64,000 bases of DNA from the NCBI RefSeq assembly GCF_001442535.1, contig NZ_CP013141.1, positions 877,907-941,906 on the forward strand. Direction: 5' to 3'. The stretch's first letter is position 1; each line of letters starts with the position of its first letter. Under the pieces are notes generated by a model. That model saw only the letters and a list, made by a program, of their open reading frames with translations, ran no database searches and was not told the DNA's origin. The translations under genes were made by a program, and so were the position numbers. This document shows positions 8,510 to 18,160 of the stretch, piece after piece. Source of the stretch: Lysobacter antibioticus (GTDB lineage Bacteria > Pseudomonadota > Gammaproteobacteria > Xanthomonadales > Xanthomonadaceae).

Positions 8510-9808
8510 CTAGGTGGGGGCCTGAACGGCCTCAAGCAAGGGGCGCAATGCCTCGCCGTTGGCCTGGGCGAACAGGCGTTGGGCGTCGGCCACGGCCAGG
8601 TCGACCTCGACCAGCCAGCCGTGCTCGTCGGCCTGCTCCGAACGCACCGCGCCGAGCTCGTGCAGGCGTGCGCGCAGGCGCGCGTCCTGAGGCGCGATCC
8701 GCACGCTGCCGGCGACATGGCGCAGCTGCAGGGCCTCGCCCAGGGCGCTGCGCAGCAGGTCCAGGCCCTGGCTGTCGCGGGCCGACACCCAGACCCGGCT
8801 GCTGTCTTCGCCGGGCCGGTCGATGCGTGGCTCGACCCCGTCGAGGCGGTCGATCTTGTTGAACACCAGCACCTGCGGCAGGTCGCCGGCGCCGATTTCG
8901 TTCAGGACCGCGTCGACCTGGGCGATGCGCTCGTCGCGCAGCGGGTCGGCGGCGTCGATCACGTGCAGCAGCAGGTCGGCCTCGCGCGCTTCCGACAGGG
9001 TCGCCCGGAAGGCGGCGACCAGTCCGTGCGGCAGGTCGCGGACGAAACCGACCGTGTCGGCCAGCACCGCGGCGCCGCCTGAGAGCTCGATCCGGCGTAC
9101 GGTCGGGTCGAGGGTCGCGAACAACTGGTCGGCGGCGTAGGCCTCGGCGCCGGTCATCGCATTGAACAGGGTGGATTTGCCGGCGTTGGTGTAGCCGACC
9201 AGGGCCACGCGCGGCAATTCGCTGCGCAGGCGCGCGCGACGCATCTGGGTGCGCTGCACTTCGACCTTGTCGAGCCGGCGCTGCAATTGCTCCAGGCGTT
9301 TCTGCAGCAGGCGGCGGTCGGTCTCGAGCTGGGTTTCGCCGGGGCCGCGCAGGCCGATGGAGCCGCCGCGCTGGCGCTCCAGGTGGGTCCAGCCGCGCAC
9401 CAGGCGCGTCGCCATGTGCTTGAGCTGGGCCAGTTCGACCTGCAGCTTGCCTTCCGAGCTCTTGGCGCGCTGCGAGAAGATGTCGAGGATCAGGCCGGTG
9501 CGGTCGACCACGCGCCGTTCGAGGAAACGCTCGAGATTGCGCTCCTGGCCCGGCGACAAGGGGTGATTGACCAGGATCAGGTCGGCGCCGCTGGCCTCGG
9601 CCGCGGCTTTGACCTCGTCGAGCTTGCCGCTGCCGATCAGGGTCGCCGCGTTCGGGCGGTCGATGCGCGCGGTCAGGACCGCGGCCACGCTCGCGCCCGC
9701 CGACCGGGCCAGGTCGGCGAACTCTTCCAGCAGGTCCTCATCCGGCGGGCCGCCGGCATGAGGCTGGATCAACAGCGCGTGCTCACCCTTGCGCGAACGT
9801 TCAAACAC
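8510..9808 (-). CDS. hflX: ribosome-associated GTPase HflX
   Basis: GTPase that splits stalled or stressed 70S ribosomes. The N-terminal HflX domain (residues 1-165) includes the glycine-rich TLIGSGKLDEV and GLRGPGETQLETDRR motifs. A helical linker follows, then the G domain with P-loop GYTNAGKS (about 205-212), switch region DTVGFVRDLPH and NKID specificity motif. The start codon is GTG at 9808; no ATG fits. It sits between hfq and hflK, a conserved order. Confidence 0.97.
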   Translation of the reverse strand: MFERSRKGEHALLIQPHAGGPPDEDLLEEFADLARSAGASVAAVLTARIDRPNAATLIGSGKLDEVKAAAEASGADLILVNHPLSPGQERNLERFLERRVVDRTGLILDIFSQRAKSSEGKLQVELAQLKHMATRLVRGWTHLERQRGGSIGLRGPGETQLETDRRLLQKRLEQLQRRLDKVEVQRTQMRRARLRSELPRVALVGYTNAGKSTLFNAMTGAEAYAADQLFATLDPTVRRIELSGGAAVLADTVGFVRDLPHGLVAAFRATLSEAREADLLLHVIDAADPLRDERIAQVDAVLNEIGAGDLPQVLVFNKIDRLDGVEPRIDRPGEDSSRVWVSARDSQGLDLLRSALGEALQLRHVAGSVRIAPQDARLRARLHELGAVRSEQADEHGWLVEVDLAVADAQRLFAQANGEALRPLLEAVQAPT

Positions 9809-9849
9809 GAGTCCGCACCGTCGGCGCGCGCGCCGCCATCGTCATCGGA

Positions 9850-10131
9850 TTACTCAGTTTCGTCGCCGCCGTCGCCATTGTCGCTGCCATCGGCGGACTG
9901 CACATAGCCGCCGCCCGGACCGACGCGGACATTGCGCGCGGGAACGACGGTGGAAATGGCGTGCTTGTAGACCATCTGACTCACGGTATTGCGCAACAGC
10001 ACCACGAATTGGTCGAAGGATTCGATCGTGCCCTGCAGCTTGATGCCGTTGACCAGGTAGACCGAGACCGGTACGCGTTCGCGACGCAGCGCATTCAGGA
10101 AAGGATCCTGTAGGGATTGCCCCTTAGACAT
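9850..10131 (-). CDS. hfq: RNA chaperone Hfq
   Basis: Sm-like hexameric RNA chaperone that pairs small RNAs with mRNAs. Sm1 reads [26 protein letters not shown] and Sm2 contains the diagnostic YKHAIST motif. The N-terminal [20 protein letters not shown] is near-invariant. The C-terminal tail is short and acidic, with Gly/Asp/Glu repeats ([13 protein letters not shown]), as in Xanthomonadaceae-type Hfq. Total 93 residues. It lies between miaA and hflX on the same strand. Confidence 0.98.
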   Translation of the reverse strand: MSKGQSLQDPFLNALRRERVPVSVYLVNGIKLQGTIESFDQFVVLLRNTVSQMVYKHAISTVVPARNVRVGPGGGYVQSADGSDNGDGGDETE

Positions 10132-10311
10132 CTTCTAATTCCCCAGCATGTTCTAGTTATTAGGACGGCACGCCCGGCACCGATGGTGCGGAGCACGGCC
10201 GTATCGCCGGCTGTTGTCCCCACAGGGCGACCGGCCGATGTTAACGCAAGTGATAGCAAACATTGCGACCCGGTTCCGGGTTTGCGCCCTCATTCTAAGC
10301 GCCGGATGTGC

Positions 10312-11283
10312 CTATGGCGGGCCGGCGCCCATAAACAGGGCCAAGGCGCCCTCCAGTTCGGCCGCATCGCGCAAAGGATCGAACCAACGTGCGTCAAGCT
10401 CGCCGCGCAACCAGGTCAACTGGCGCTTGGCGAGCTGGCGGGTGGCGTAAACGCCGCGATCGCGGAATTCCCGGGCGTCGTAGTCGCCGTCGAGGTGCTC
10501 CCAGGCCTGGCGATAGCCGACCGCGCGGATCGCCGGCAAGTCCTGCGGCCGCGAATGCGCCTGCAGCGCCGGCAACGCGCGCAGGCCGCGGACCTCATCG
10601 AGGAAACCCTGGGCCAACATCTGCTCGAAGCGGCGCTCGATGCGGGCATGCAGTACGGTGCGCTCGGCCGGCGCCAGCACCAGCTTGAGCACGCGGTACG
10701 GCAGGCGCGGCGTGGCGAGCGAATCGCGGCGCCAGTCGCTCATGCTGCGTCCGGACAGCCGGAACACTTCCAGCGCGCGCTGGATCCGCTGGGCGTCGGT
10801 GGCGTGGATGCGCGCCCCGGCCTCGGGGTCGACCTGCGCCAGTTGCGCGTGCAGGGCCGCCCAGCCGAGCGTTTCGGCTTCGGCGGCGAGCTGCGCGCGC
10901 GTGGCCGGATCGGCCTCGGGCATGGCCGACAGGCCGTGCAGCAAGGCGTGGAAGTACAGGCCGGTGCCGCCGGCGAGGATCGGCAGGCGCCCGCGGCCGG
11001 CGATATCGTCGAGCGCGCGGCGGGCGTCGAGCGCGAACTCGGCGGCCGAATACGGCTGCCAAGGCTCGCGCACGTCGATCAAGTGATGACGCACGCTGGC
11101 CAGCTCGGCGGCGCTCGGCTTGGCCGCGCCGATGTCGAGGCCGCGATAGACCAGGGCCGAATCGACGCTGACGATCTCGCCGCCGAGGCGCCGCGCCCAC
11201 TCCAGGGCGAGCGCGGTCTTGCCCGACGCGGTCGGGCCCATCAGGGCGATGGCGAGCGGGCGGGGATCGGCGGAAGCGTTCAT
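10312..11283 (-). CDS. miaA: tRNA dimethylallyltransferase MiaA
   Basis: Transfers a dimethylallyl group to A37 of tRNAs reading codons that begin with U. The P-loop is [14 protein letters not shown] near the N-terminus, followed by [23 protein letters not shown] and the DDxxR-like region around [14 protein letters not shown]-terminal [20 protein letters not shown] helix and [12 protein letters not shown] close the enzyme. Start ATG at 11283 gives 323 residues, normal for the family; the longer frame upstream runs into the non-coding repeat region. It is 180 bases upstream of hfq, so hfq may have its own promoter as in other species. Confidence 0.97.
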   Translation of the reverse strand: MNASADPRPLAIALMGPTASGKTALALEWARRLGGEIVSVDSALVYRGLDIGAAKPSAAELASVRHHLIDVREPWQPYSAAEFALDARRALDDIAGRGRLPILAGGTGLYFHALLHGLSAMPEADPATRAQLAAEAETLGWAALHAQLAQVDPEAGARIHATDAQRIQRALEVFRLSGRSMSDWRRDSLATPRLPYRVLKLVLAPAERTVLHARIERRFEQMLAQGFLDEVRGLRALPALQAHSRPQDLPAIRAVGYRQAWEHLDGDYDAREFRDRGVYATRQLAKRQLTWLRGELDARWFDPLRDAAELEGALALFMGAGPP

Positions 11284-11403
11284 GCGGGACGGCGGCACGG
11301 CGGTGGAGCGAGCCGGCAGCCTCGCACAGGCGCGGGCATCGAGGAAGCGGCGGCACCGCCCGGCCCTGCCCGCCCCGTGGCCTGTGCGACGCGGCGCCGG
11401 CGC

Positions 11404-12352
11404 TCTCCACAGACATTGTGGAGAAGCACTGGGGCAAACCTGTTGATAAGCCCATCGCGCCCAGGCCTGGCAAGGGATAGCTCTTGTTTGTCGCTTTTTT
11501 GACCAGACGATGACGTTTGTCCACACAGCCTGTGGACAAGCCTGCGGACAGTCTGCCGCGGAGCAAGCGCAATCCGTTGCGGTGTAACGCTCGCGATAAG
11601 TTTGATCATTTATTGATCACTTATTTTTCTTGACTTGCATCTCATTGTCGGCATCCCCAACCGATCCGAATCGCCGCGCGGCGACAGCGCGCGCAAGCGA
11701 CGCGAAGCGCTGTCCACAATCGCTGTGGACAAACCTGCGGACAGCGGCGATGCAATCGGGTTTCACGCCTTATGCCGCAAGGCCGAACCAACTATGGTGA
11801 AAATTTAACCATGCACGGAAACGGCCGAAATCGCTTGGCCGCGCATCGGTCCCGCATCGGTCCTGCGTTGGGCGAACGAGACTCGAACGCGCATCGCAAG
11901 CGCCGATCCCGCCCGGGATCGCGCAAATTTCCCCGCCGATGCACGAGCGCAGGCTACTGATTGCGCGAAACGGCTTGCGCAATGTCCACAATCGCTGTGG
12001 ACAAAGCTGCGGACACACGCGATGGAAGCGTGTTTCACGCGTTGTGCGGCAAGGGCGCACGGATTATGGCGAAATTTTGACCACCGTTCCCGGGTCGAAG
12101 AACAAGCCTTGCCCACTTCGTCAAATGCTTGACTTCGCGAGCGCTCGCCCAGGCCAGGATCAAAGGCATTGACATGGCTCGATGCTTCGACGCCCGAAAC
12201 TCAGGAGCGGCATGACCGCAGCGGCGAGCGCATCGAAACGGCCGCATCGCGCTGTCGACGGTGCCTGTGGACAAGGCTGCGGACAAACTTCATGCAACGT
12301 GTTTCACGCCTTGCGCGGCAAGGCTTTCGCGGTCATGGCGATTGTTGAAGAC
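11404..12352. repeat. array of DnaA-box-like palindromes in about 270-bp units
   Basis: Five related sites. Each of the best four has an inverted pair separated by 5 bases plus a third box whose start lies exactly 12 bases after the start of the second. Site 1: TTGTCCACA 11517-11525, TGTGGACAA 11531-11539, TGCGGACA 11543-11550. Site 2: 11711-11718, 11724-11732, 11736-11743. Site 3: 11983-11990, 11996-12004, 12008-12015. Site 4: degenerate left arm 12253-12260, 12266-12274, 12278-12286. A diverged site 0 is at 11404-11424 (TCTCCACA, TGTGGAGA), followed by TGTTGATAA at 11441-11449. In sites 2-4 the box trio is followed at 23-24 bases by GTTTCACGC (11760, 12032, 12301) and 33 bases later by a TATGG/CATGG block. 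TTGTCCACA is one base from the classical DnaA box TTATCCACA and is a known preferred box in high-GC bacteria. Confidence 0.75.
11596..11635. promoter_or_regulatory. AT-rich palindrome with two TGATCA sites
   Basis: In an otherwise GC-rich region this stretch is strongly AT-rich. It contains TGATCA at 11603-11608 and 11614-11619, 11 bases (one helical turn) apart, enclosed by ATAAGT and ACTTAT arms, followed by TTATTTTTCTTGACTTG. It lies between DnaA-box-like sites 1 and 2. It could be a DNA-unwinding element, a regulator site or part of the miaA promoter; sequence alone does not decide. Confidence 0.45.
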
Positions 12353-12523
12353 GATATGGCGCCGATCGGGCGACAGACCGCTTTCGCAACGATCTGCCGC
12401 TGAGCGCACAACGCCGCAGACCCTGCGCTGCGGCGACTACGGTTTTCTGCGCTCAGGCCGCGGGCCGCCGCTTCCGTTCCGGCAACCAGGTGCTTCGCGG
12501 CGGACATCGCAACGGCGAAGGGC

Positions 12524-13426
12524 TTACTCGTCGTCCGGCCACTTCAGGCTCGGGGCCGACGAGGCCGCGCGCCGCGGCATCGGCTGCGCCGCGACCGCTT
12601 CCCAGACCTTGATCGCGTCGACGGTGGCGGCGACGTCGTGCACGCGCAACAGCTTCGCGCCGCGCTGGGCGGCGATCAGATGAGCCGCGACCGAGCCGTG
12701 GACGCGCTGCTGCGCCTCGTCGCGACCGGTGAGCTCGCCGATGCTGCGCTTGCGCGACAGCCCCGCGAGCACCGGCACGCCGAGTTCGCCGAAACGCTGC
12801 AGCTGCGCAAGCAGGGCCAGGTTATGGGCGAGGGTCTTGCCGAAGCCGAAACCGGGATCGACGACGATCCGTTTCTTGGCGATGCCGGCCATCTCGGCGG
12901 CGAACAGGCGCTCGACCAGGAAGCGGTGCACTTCGGCGACGACGTCGTCGTAGACCGGCTCGGCCTGCATCGAACGCGGCTCGCCCTGCATGTGCATCAG
13001 CACCACCGGCACGCCGAGTTCGGCGGCGGCATCGAGCGCGCCTTCGCGGCGCAGGGCGTAGACATCGTTGATCAGGCCGGCGCCGGCCGCGACCGCGGCA
13101 CGCATGACCTCCGGCTTGGAGGTGTCGATGCTGATCGGCAGCGCGGTCTCGCGGGCGAGACGTTCGATCACCGGGATCGTACGCCGCAGCTCTTCCTCCA
13201 GCGGCACCTCAGCGGCACCGGGGCGGGTCGATTCGCCGCCGATGTCGAGCAGGTCGGCGCCCTCCCCGGCCAGCTTCAGGCCGTGCGCGACGGCAGCCTC
13301 GAGGCTGTCGTGAGCGCCGCCGTCGGAGAAGGAATCGGGCGTCACGTTGACGATGCCCATGATCCGCGGGCGGTCGAGGACGAGGCGGCGGCCGTTGCAG
13401 TCGAGAGTCGTGGCGAGATCGAACAT
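12524..13426 (-). CDS. folP: dihydropteroate synthase
   Basis: Condenses 6-hydroxymethyl-dihydropterin pyrophosphate with p-aminobenzoate in folate synthesis; the sulfonamide target. Signature motifs are present: GIVNVTPDSFSDGG near residue 25, GGESTRPGA about 62-70, SIDTSKPEV about 100, and DPGFGFGKT followed by GLSRKRSIGELTG. Length 300 is slightly above the usual 275-285 because of an Arg/Pro-rich C-terminal tail. The ATG at 13426 is preceded by no obvious Shine-Dalgarno sequence: a heptamer tract ends only 14 bases upstream. Confidence 0.96.
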   Translation of the reverse strand: MFDLATTLDCNGRRLVLDRPRIMGIVNVTPDSFSDGGAHDSLEAAVAHGLKLAGEGADLLDIGGESTRPGAAEVPLEEELRRTIPVIERLARETALPISIDTSKPEVMRAAVAAGAGLINDVYALRREGALDAAAELGVPVVLMHMQGEPRSMQAEPVYDDVVAEVHRFLVERLFAAEMAGIAKKRIVVDPGFGFGKTLAHNLALLAQLQRFGELGVPVLAGLSRKRSIGELTGRDEAQQRVHGSVAAHLIAAQRGAKLLRVHDVAATVDAIKVWEAVAAQPMPRRAASSAPSLKWPDDE

Positions 13427-13440
13427 GAGATGGGGGACCG

Positions 13441-13540
13441 GAATCGGGAATCGGGAATCGGGAATCGGGAATCGGGAATCGGGAATCGGGAATCGGGAAT
13501 CGGGAATCGGGAATCGGGAATCGGGAATCGGGAATCGGGA
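13441..13540. repeat. heptamer tract GAATCGG x14 upstream of folP
   Basis: Fourteen perfect tandem copies of a 7-base unit (GATTCCC family on the folP strand), ending 14 bases from the folP start codon. Period 7 means each change in copy number shifts the reading frame of anything translated through it. On the minus strand the tract is open from an ATG at 13589 and encodes a repeating Phe-Pro-Ile-Pro-Asp-Ser-Arg heptapeptide. That frame differs from folP by one base, so loss of one unit would join it to folP. Confidence 0.9.
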
Positions 13541-13691
13541 AGAGCGTCCGCGCTGCTCCGAGCTTACGCAAGCGCTTTGCAGCTTTCATCTCCGATCGGA
13601 AGCAGAAACGTAAGCCGGCCTGGCAGCGCGAATCCGCGATGGGTGGGCTTCGGCTTTACCCATCCCGATTCCCAACTGCCGAATCGCGGCC

Positions 13692-13729
13692 AAAAGAAAA
13701 CGGCGCCCGGTTGCCCGGACGCCGTTTGC
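13692..13729 (-). terminator. rho-independent terminator after ftsH
   Basis: Hairpin with arms AACGGCG-CCCGG and CCCGG-A-CGCCGTT around a TTG loop, followed on the minus strand by TTTTCTTTT. It lies 36 bases beyond the ftsH stop, so folP is probably transcribed, at least partly, from its own promoter in the 13430-13690 interval. Confidence 0.75.
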
Positions 13730-13764
13730 TCTTGCTCTACCAATCCCGAATCCCGGCCTGAAAG

Positions 13765-15672
<1,908 letters not shown>

Positions 15673-15819
15673 GTATTTCCTAGCCTGCGGCCCTGTGGGG
15701 CCTCGTGTCCTCCGACGCCTCTTGCGCCGGCGGTACCGCTCAGATTGTCACACCACCCGCCGCCGGACACCTGCCAAAAGCAGGTGGGTCGGCCGGCCGC
15801 CGGCCCGACGCCTTGGCGT

Positions 15820-16467
15820 TCAGGTCGGCGTGGCCCGCTTGCCCTGCGCCAGCGCGTACACCTCCGGGGATCGCTTGCGCGAGGCCGCCGGCTTGCGGAT
15901 CGAGACCTTGGCGTAGCGACGGCGCAGTTCCCGCACGTAATCGTCGAAGCCCACACCCTGGAACAGCTTGATCAGGAAGGTGCCGTCGACCCTTAGGTGC
16001 CGGTCGGCGAAATCCATCGCCAGCTCGGAAAGGTGCATCGCCCGCGGCAGGTCCACCGCGTCCACACCGCTCATATTGGGGGCCATGTCCGACAGCACAA
16101 GGTCCACGGTCTGTCCGGCCAGGGCCTGCTCCAGCTGGGTTAAGACCTGGTCCTCGCGGAAATCGCCGAGGATGAACTCGACCCCGGCCAGGCCGGGCAT
16201 CTCCAGGATGTCCAGGGCGATGATCCGGCCCGGCTTGGCCGCGTTGAGGCGGTCCAGCTCCTGGCGGACCCATTGCGACCAGCCGCCCGGGGCGGCGCCG
16301 AGGTCGACCACGACCATGCCCGGCTTGAGCAGGCGGTCGCGCTCGACCAGCTCTTCCAGCTTGTAGGCGGCGCGCGAACGCAGACCTTCGGCCTTGGCCT
16401 TCTTCACGAAGGGGTCTGAGAAGTGTTCCTTGAGCCAGCGTTGGCTGCTTTTGCTGCGGGTCGCCAT
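15820..16467 (-). CDS. rlmE: 23S rRNA 2'-O-methyltransferase RlmE
   Basis: Methylates U2552 of 23S rRNA (the FtsJ/RrmJ heat-shock enzyme). Motifs: SAM-binding [13 protein letters not shown], catalytic Lys early ([12 protein letters not shown]), Asp in [10 protein letters not shown], Lys in FLIKLFQG, and a C-terminal [14 protein letters not shown] segment that carries the last tetrad residue. Start ATG at 16467 gives 215 residues, typical. It is divergent from yhbY across 78 bases and co-directional with ftsH, the standard arrangement. Confidence 0.97.
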   Translation of the reverse strand: MATRSKSSQRWLKEHFSDPFVKKAKAEGLRSRAAYKLEELVERDRLLKPGMVVVDLGAAPGGWSQWVRQELDRLNAAKPGRIIALDILEMPGLAGVEFILGDFREDQVLTQLEQALAGQTVDLVLSDMAPNMSGVDAVDLPRAMHLSELAMDFADRHLRVDGTFLIKLFQGVGFDDYVRELRRRYAKVSIRKPAASRKRSPEVYALAQGKRATPT

Positions 16468-16545
16468 GTGCGGGCGGCCGTCCCGGTGGGGGTTGGGGAC
16501 GCCATGATACCCTGAGCGCCCCTCCCGCTCCGTTCGTGTGACCCA

Positions 16546-16851
16546 ATGCCCACCCTGTTGACCTCCGCCCAGACCCGTTTCCTGCGCGGACAGGCCCACG
16601 ACCTCAAGGCCATGCTCCAGGTCGGTGGCAAGGGCATCACCGATGCGCTGGTCGCCGAGGTCGATAACGCCCTCGAGCACCACGAACTGATCAAGATCAA
16701 GGTCGGCGCCGAAGACCGCGACACCCGCGACGCAGCCATCGCTGAGATTGCCGAGCGTACCGACGCCGCCCTGGTCCAGCGCATCGGCCATACCGCCGTG
16801 CTGTACCGCCCCAGCAAGGAAAAGCGCCAGATCGTCCTGCCGCGGACCTGA
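16546..16851 (+). CDS. yhbY: ribosome assembly RNA-binding protein YhbY
   Basis: Small CRM-domain protein (101 residues) that associates with pre-50S particles. The family signature is seen in [27 protein letters not shown] and in [14 protein letters not shown] basic C-terminus ([15 protein letters not shown]) follows. The divergent position next to rlmE is conserved in proteobacteria. Confidence 0.95.
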   Translation: MPTLLTSAQTRFLRGQAHDLKAMLQVGGKGITDALVAEVDNALEHHELIKIKVGAEDRDTRDAAIAEIAERTDAALVQRIGHTAVLYRPSKEKRQIVLPRT

Positions 16852-16854
16852 TGA

Positions 16855-16955
16855 GCCGGGAATAGGGAATGGGGAATGGGGAACCGGAAAGCCCCACCCC
16901 TGCTCCGCTCTGGCTTCAAGCCATTCCCGACTCCCGACTCCCGATTCCCGCCCCC
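16855..16955. repeat. inverted GGGAAT / ATTCCC intergenic repeat
   Basis: Between yhbY and the Mth938-like gene, a run of GGGAAT-type units (about 16858-16882) faces ATTCCCGACTCCCG-type units (about 16921-16950), making an imperfect inverted repeat around a spacer of about 40 bases. Similar sequence occurs beside folP and before the MFS gene at 62417. It ends only a few bases before the next start codon. Confidence 0.65.
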
Positions 16956-17330
16956 ATGCAACTGACCCTGGAACGCCCCGATCACGAGTTCTACCTGCGC
17001 GGCGCCGACGGTCAGGTCGCCCTGGTCAACGATCGCCGCCTGGAACGCAGCTTCATCCTCGCGCCGAACCGGCTGATCGAGGACTGGCCGGTGCTGGACG
17101 TGAAGACCCTGACCATCGAAGACCTGGCGCCGGTGTTCGCGCTGGAACCTGAGTTGATCGTGCTCGGCTGCGGCGCGACCCAGTCGTTTCCGCCGGCCGC
17201 GACCCTCGCCGCCTGCCTCGGCCGCGGCGTCGGCCTGGAAACCATGACCAACCCCGCCGCCGCGCGCACCTTCAACGTGCTGGCCGGCGAAGGCCGGCGC
17301 ATCGTCATGGGGTTCGTGCTCGGGGCATGA
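16956..17330 (+). CDS. Mth938-like domain protein
   Basis: A 124-residue protein of the Mth938/DUF498 fold, related to a mitochondrial complex I assembly factor. Conserved features: [29 protein letters not shown], and [33 protein letters not shown]. Biochemical function in bacteria is unknown. Its stop overlaps the ATG of the next gene (ATGA), so the two are translationally coupled. Confidence 0.9.
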   Translation: MQLTLERPDHEFYLRGADGQVALVNDRRLERSFILAPNRLIEDWPVLDVKTLTIEDLAPVFALEPELIVLGCGATQSFPPAATLAACLGRGVGLETMTNPAAARTFNVLAGEGRRIVMGFVLGA

Positions 17331-17974
17331 AGTGCGCCGGGCCCCGCTTGCGGTGGCCCGCGCTTGGCTTCGCCCCGATGCTGGCGACGCTGCTCGCCGC
17401 CTGCACCCTGCCCACGCCGGCGCAGCGTTACCAGCGCTGGCTCGGCGACGGCCAGCAGGCCGCCGTCGAGGAATACCGCCGTTATCTGCACGCTCACGGC
17501 GCCGGCGAGTCCGTACCGATGATGCAGTTGCTGCGCAGCGGCCGCCGCTGGCGCATCTGCGGCGCGCCCGAGTTCGCGTTGCCGCCGAAGCCGGCCTGGC
17601 CCGACACGGTGCGCAGCCTGCGCCTGATCGCCGAGCTAAGGCGCGCCGGGCTGCTCGACGGCGCCGAGATCACTTCCGGATACCGCGACGAAGCCCTCAA
17701 CCGCTGCGAAGGCGGCAGTTCGCGCAGCCGGCACATGAGCGGCGGCGCCTACGATTTCGATCTCGCCACCGACGCCCCGACACGCGAGCTGTGCGCGTTC
17801 TGGCGCCGGCGCGGACCGGCGAGCGGCTTCGGACTCGGGTTCTACGATGCTCGCCATCTGCACATCGACACCACCGGGTTCCGCACCTGGGGGCACGACT
17901 ACACTTACCGGACATCGCAGTGCCTGCCCGGCGTTCGCCTGAAACATGAGGCAAACCAAGCCGGCGCACGATGA
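17327..17974 (+). CDS. M15-family peptidase lipoprotein
   Basis: A likely D-Ala-D-Ala carboxypeptidase-type zinc peptidase acting on peptidoglycan. The N-terminal signal ends in a lipobox (LLAACTLP). The catalytic zone contains ITSGYRDEALNR, then SRHMSGGAYDFDL (the HxxGxAxD zinc motif, with an extra Gly) and HLHIDTTGFRTWGHDY (HxH). Length 215. Translational coupling to the Mth938-like gene is not an obvious functional link. The exact specificity (carboxy- or endopeptidase) cannot be told. Confidence 0.85.
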   Translation: MKCAGPRLRWPALGFAPMLATLLAACTLPTPAQRYQRWLGDGQQAAVEEYRRYLHAHGAGESVPMMQLLRSGRRWRICGAPEFALPPKPAWPDTVRSLRLIAELRRAGLLDGAEITSGYRDEALNRCEGGSSRSRHMSGGAYDFDLATDAPTRELCAFWRRRGPASGFGLGFYDARHLHIDTTGFRTWGHDYTYRTSQCLPGVRLKHEANQAGAR

Positions 17975-18160
17975 AGAGCGATATCGCTCCGCGGGTCGGC
18001 ATCGCGGCGAAGGTTTCGCATCATCGTTGTCGCCATGCCCGAACCCACCGTCAAGCACGATCCACGCGAGCGCCTGCGGCTGGCTGGGCAACGGACCGGG
18101 CTGTTTCCTTTCATGCCGGGAATGGACGCAAGCATCGCGCCATCATGATCGTGGCTGGCA

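Larger units (their letters stand above)
11284..12523. other. 1.24 kb non-coding region between folP and miaA
   Basis: No convincing protein gene is present: the short frames here have no recognisable motif. The region instead holds an array of DnaA-box-like palindromes (separate entry), an AT-rich palindrome near 11596-11635 and conserved GTTTCACGC / TATGG blocks. It is unusually long for this gene-dense chain and separates two gene sets that are otherwise close together in relatives. The miaA promoter should lie in its left part. Confidence 0.8.

Noticed and set aside
11760..12310. GTTTCACG blocks as parS half-sites for ParB
   Set aside because: Only one half (GTTTCACG) is present in each copy; the mirrored CGTGAAAC half needed for parS is absent. 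I treat the block as part of the unit.
11404..12352. The chromosomal replication origin oriC itself
   Set aside because: No dnaA, dnaN, rpmH or gyrB is nearby; the topoisomerase gene at 34436 is parE. The array is better described as DnaA-box-like sites of unknown role.
13441..13540. CRISPR array
   Set aside because: Units are 7 bp with no spacers; this is a simple tandem repeat.
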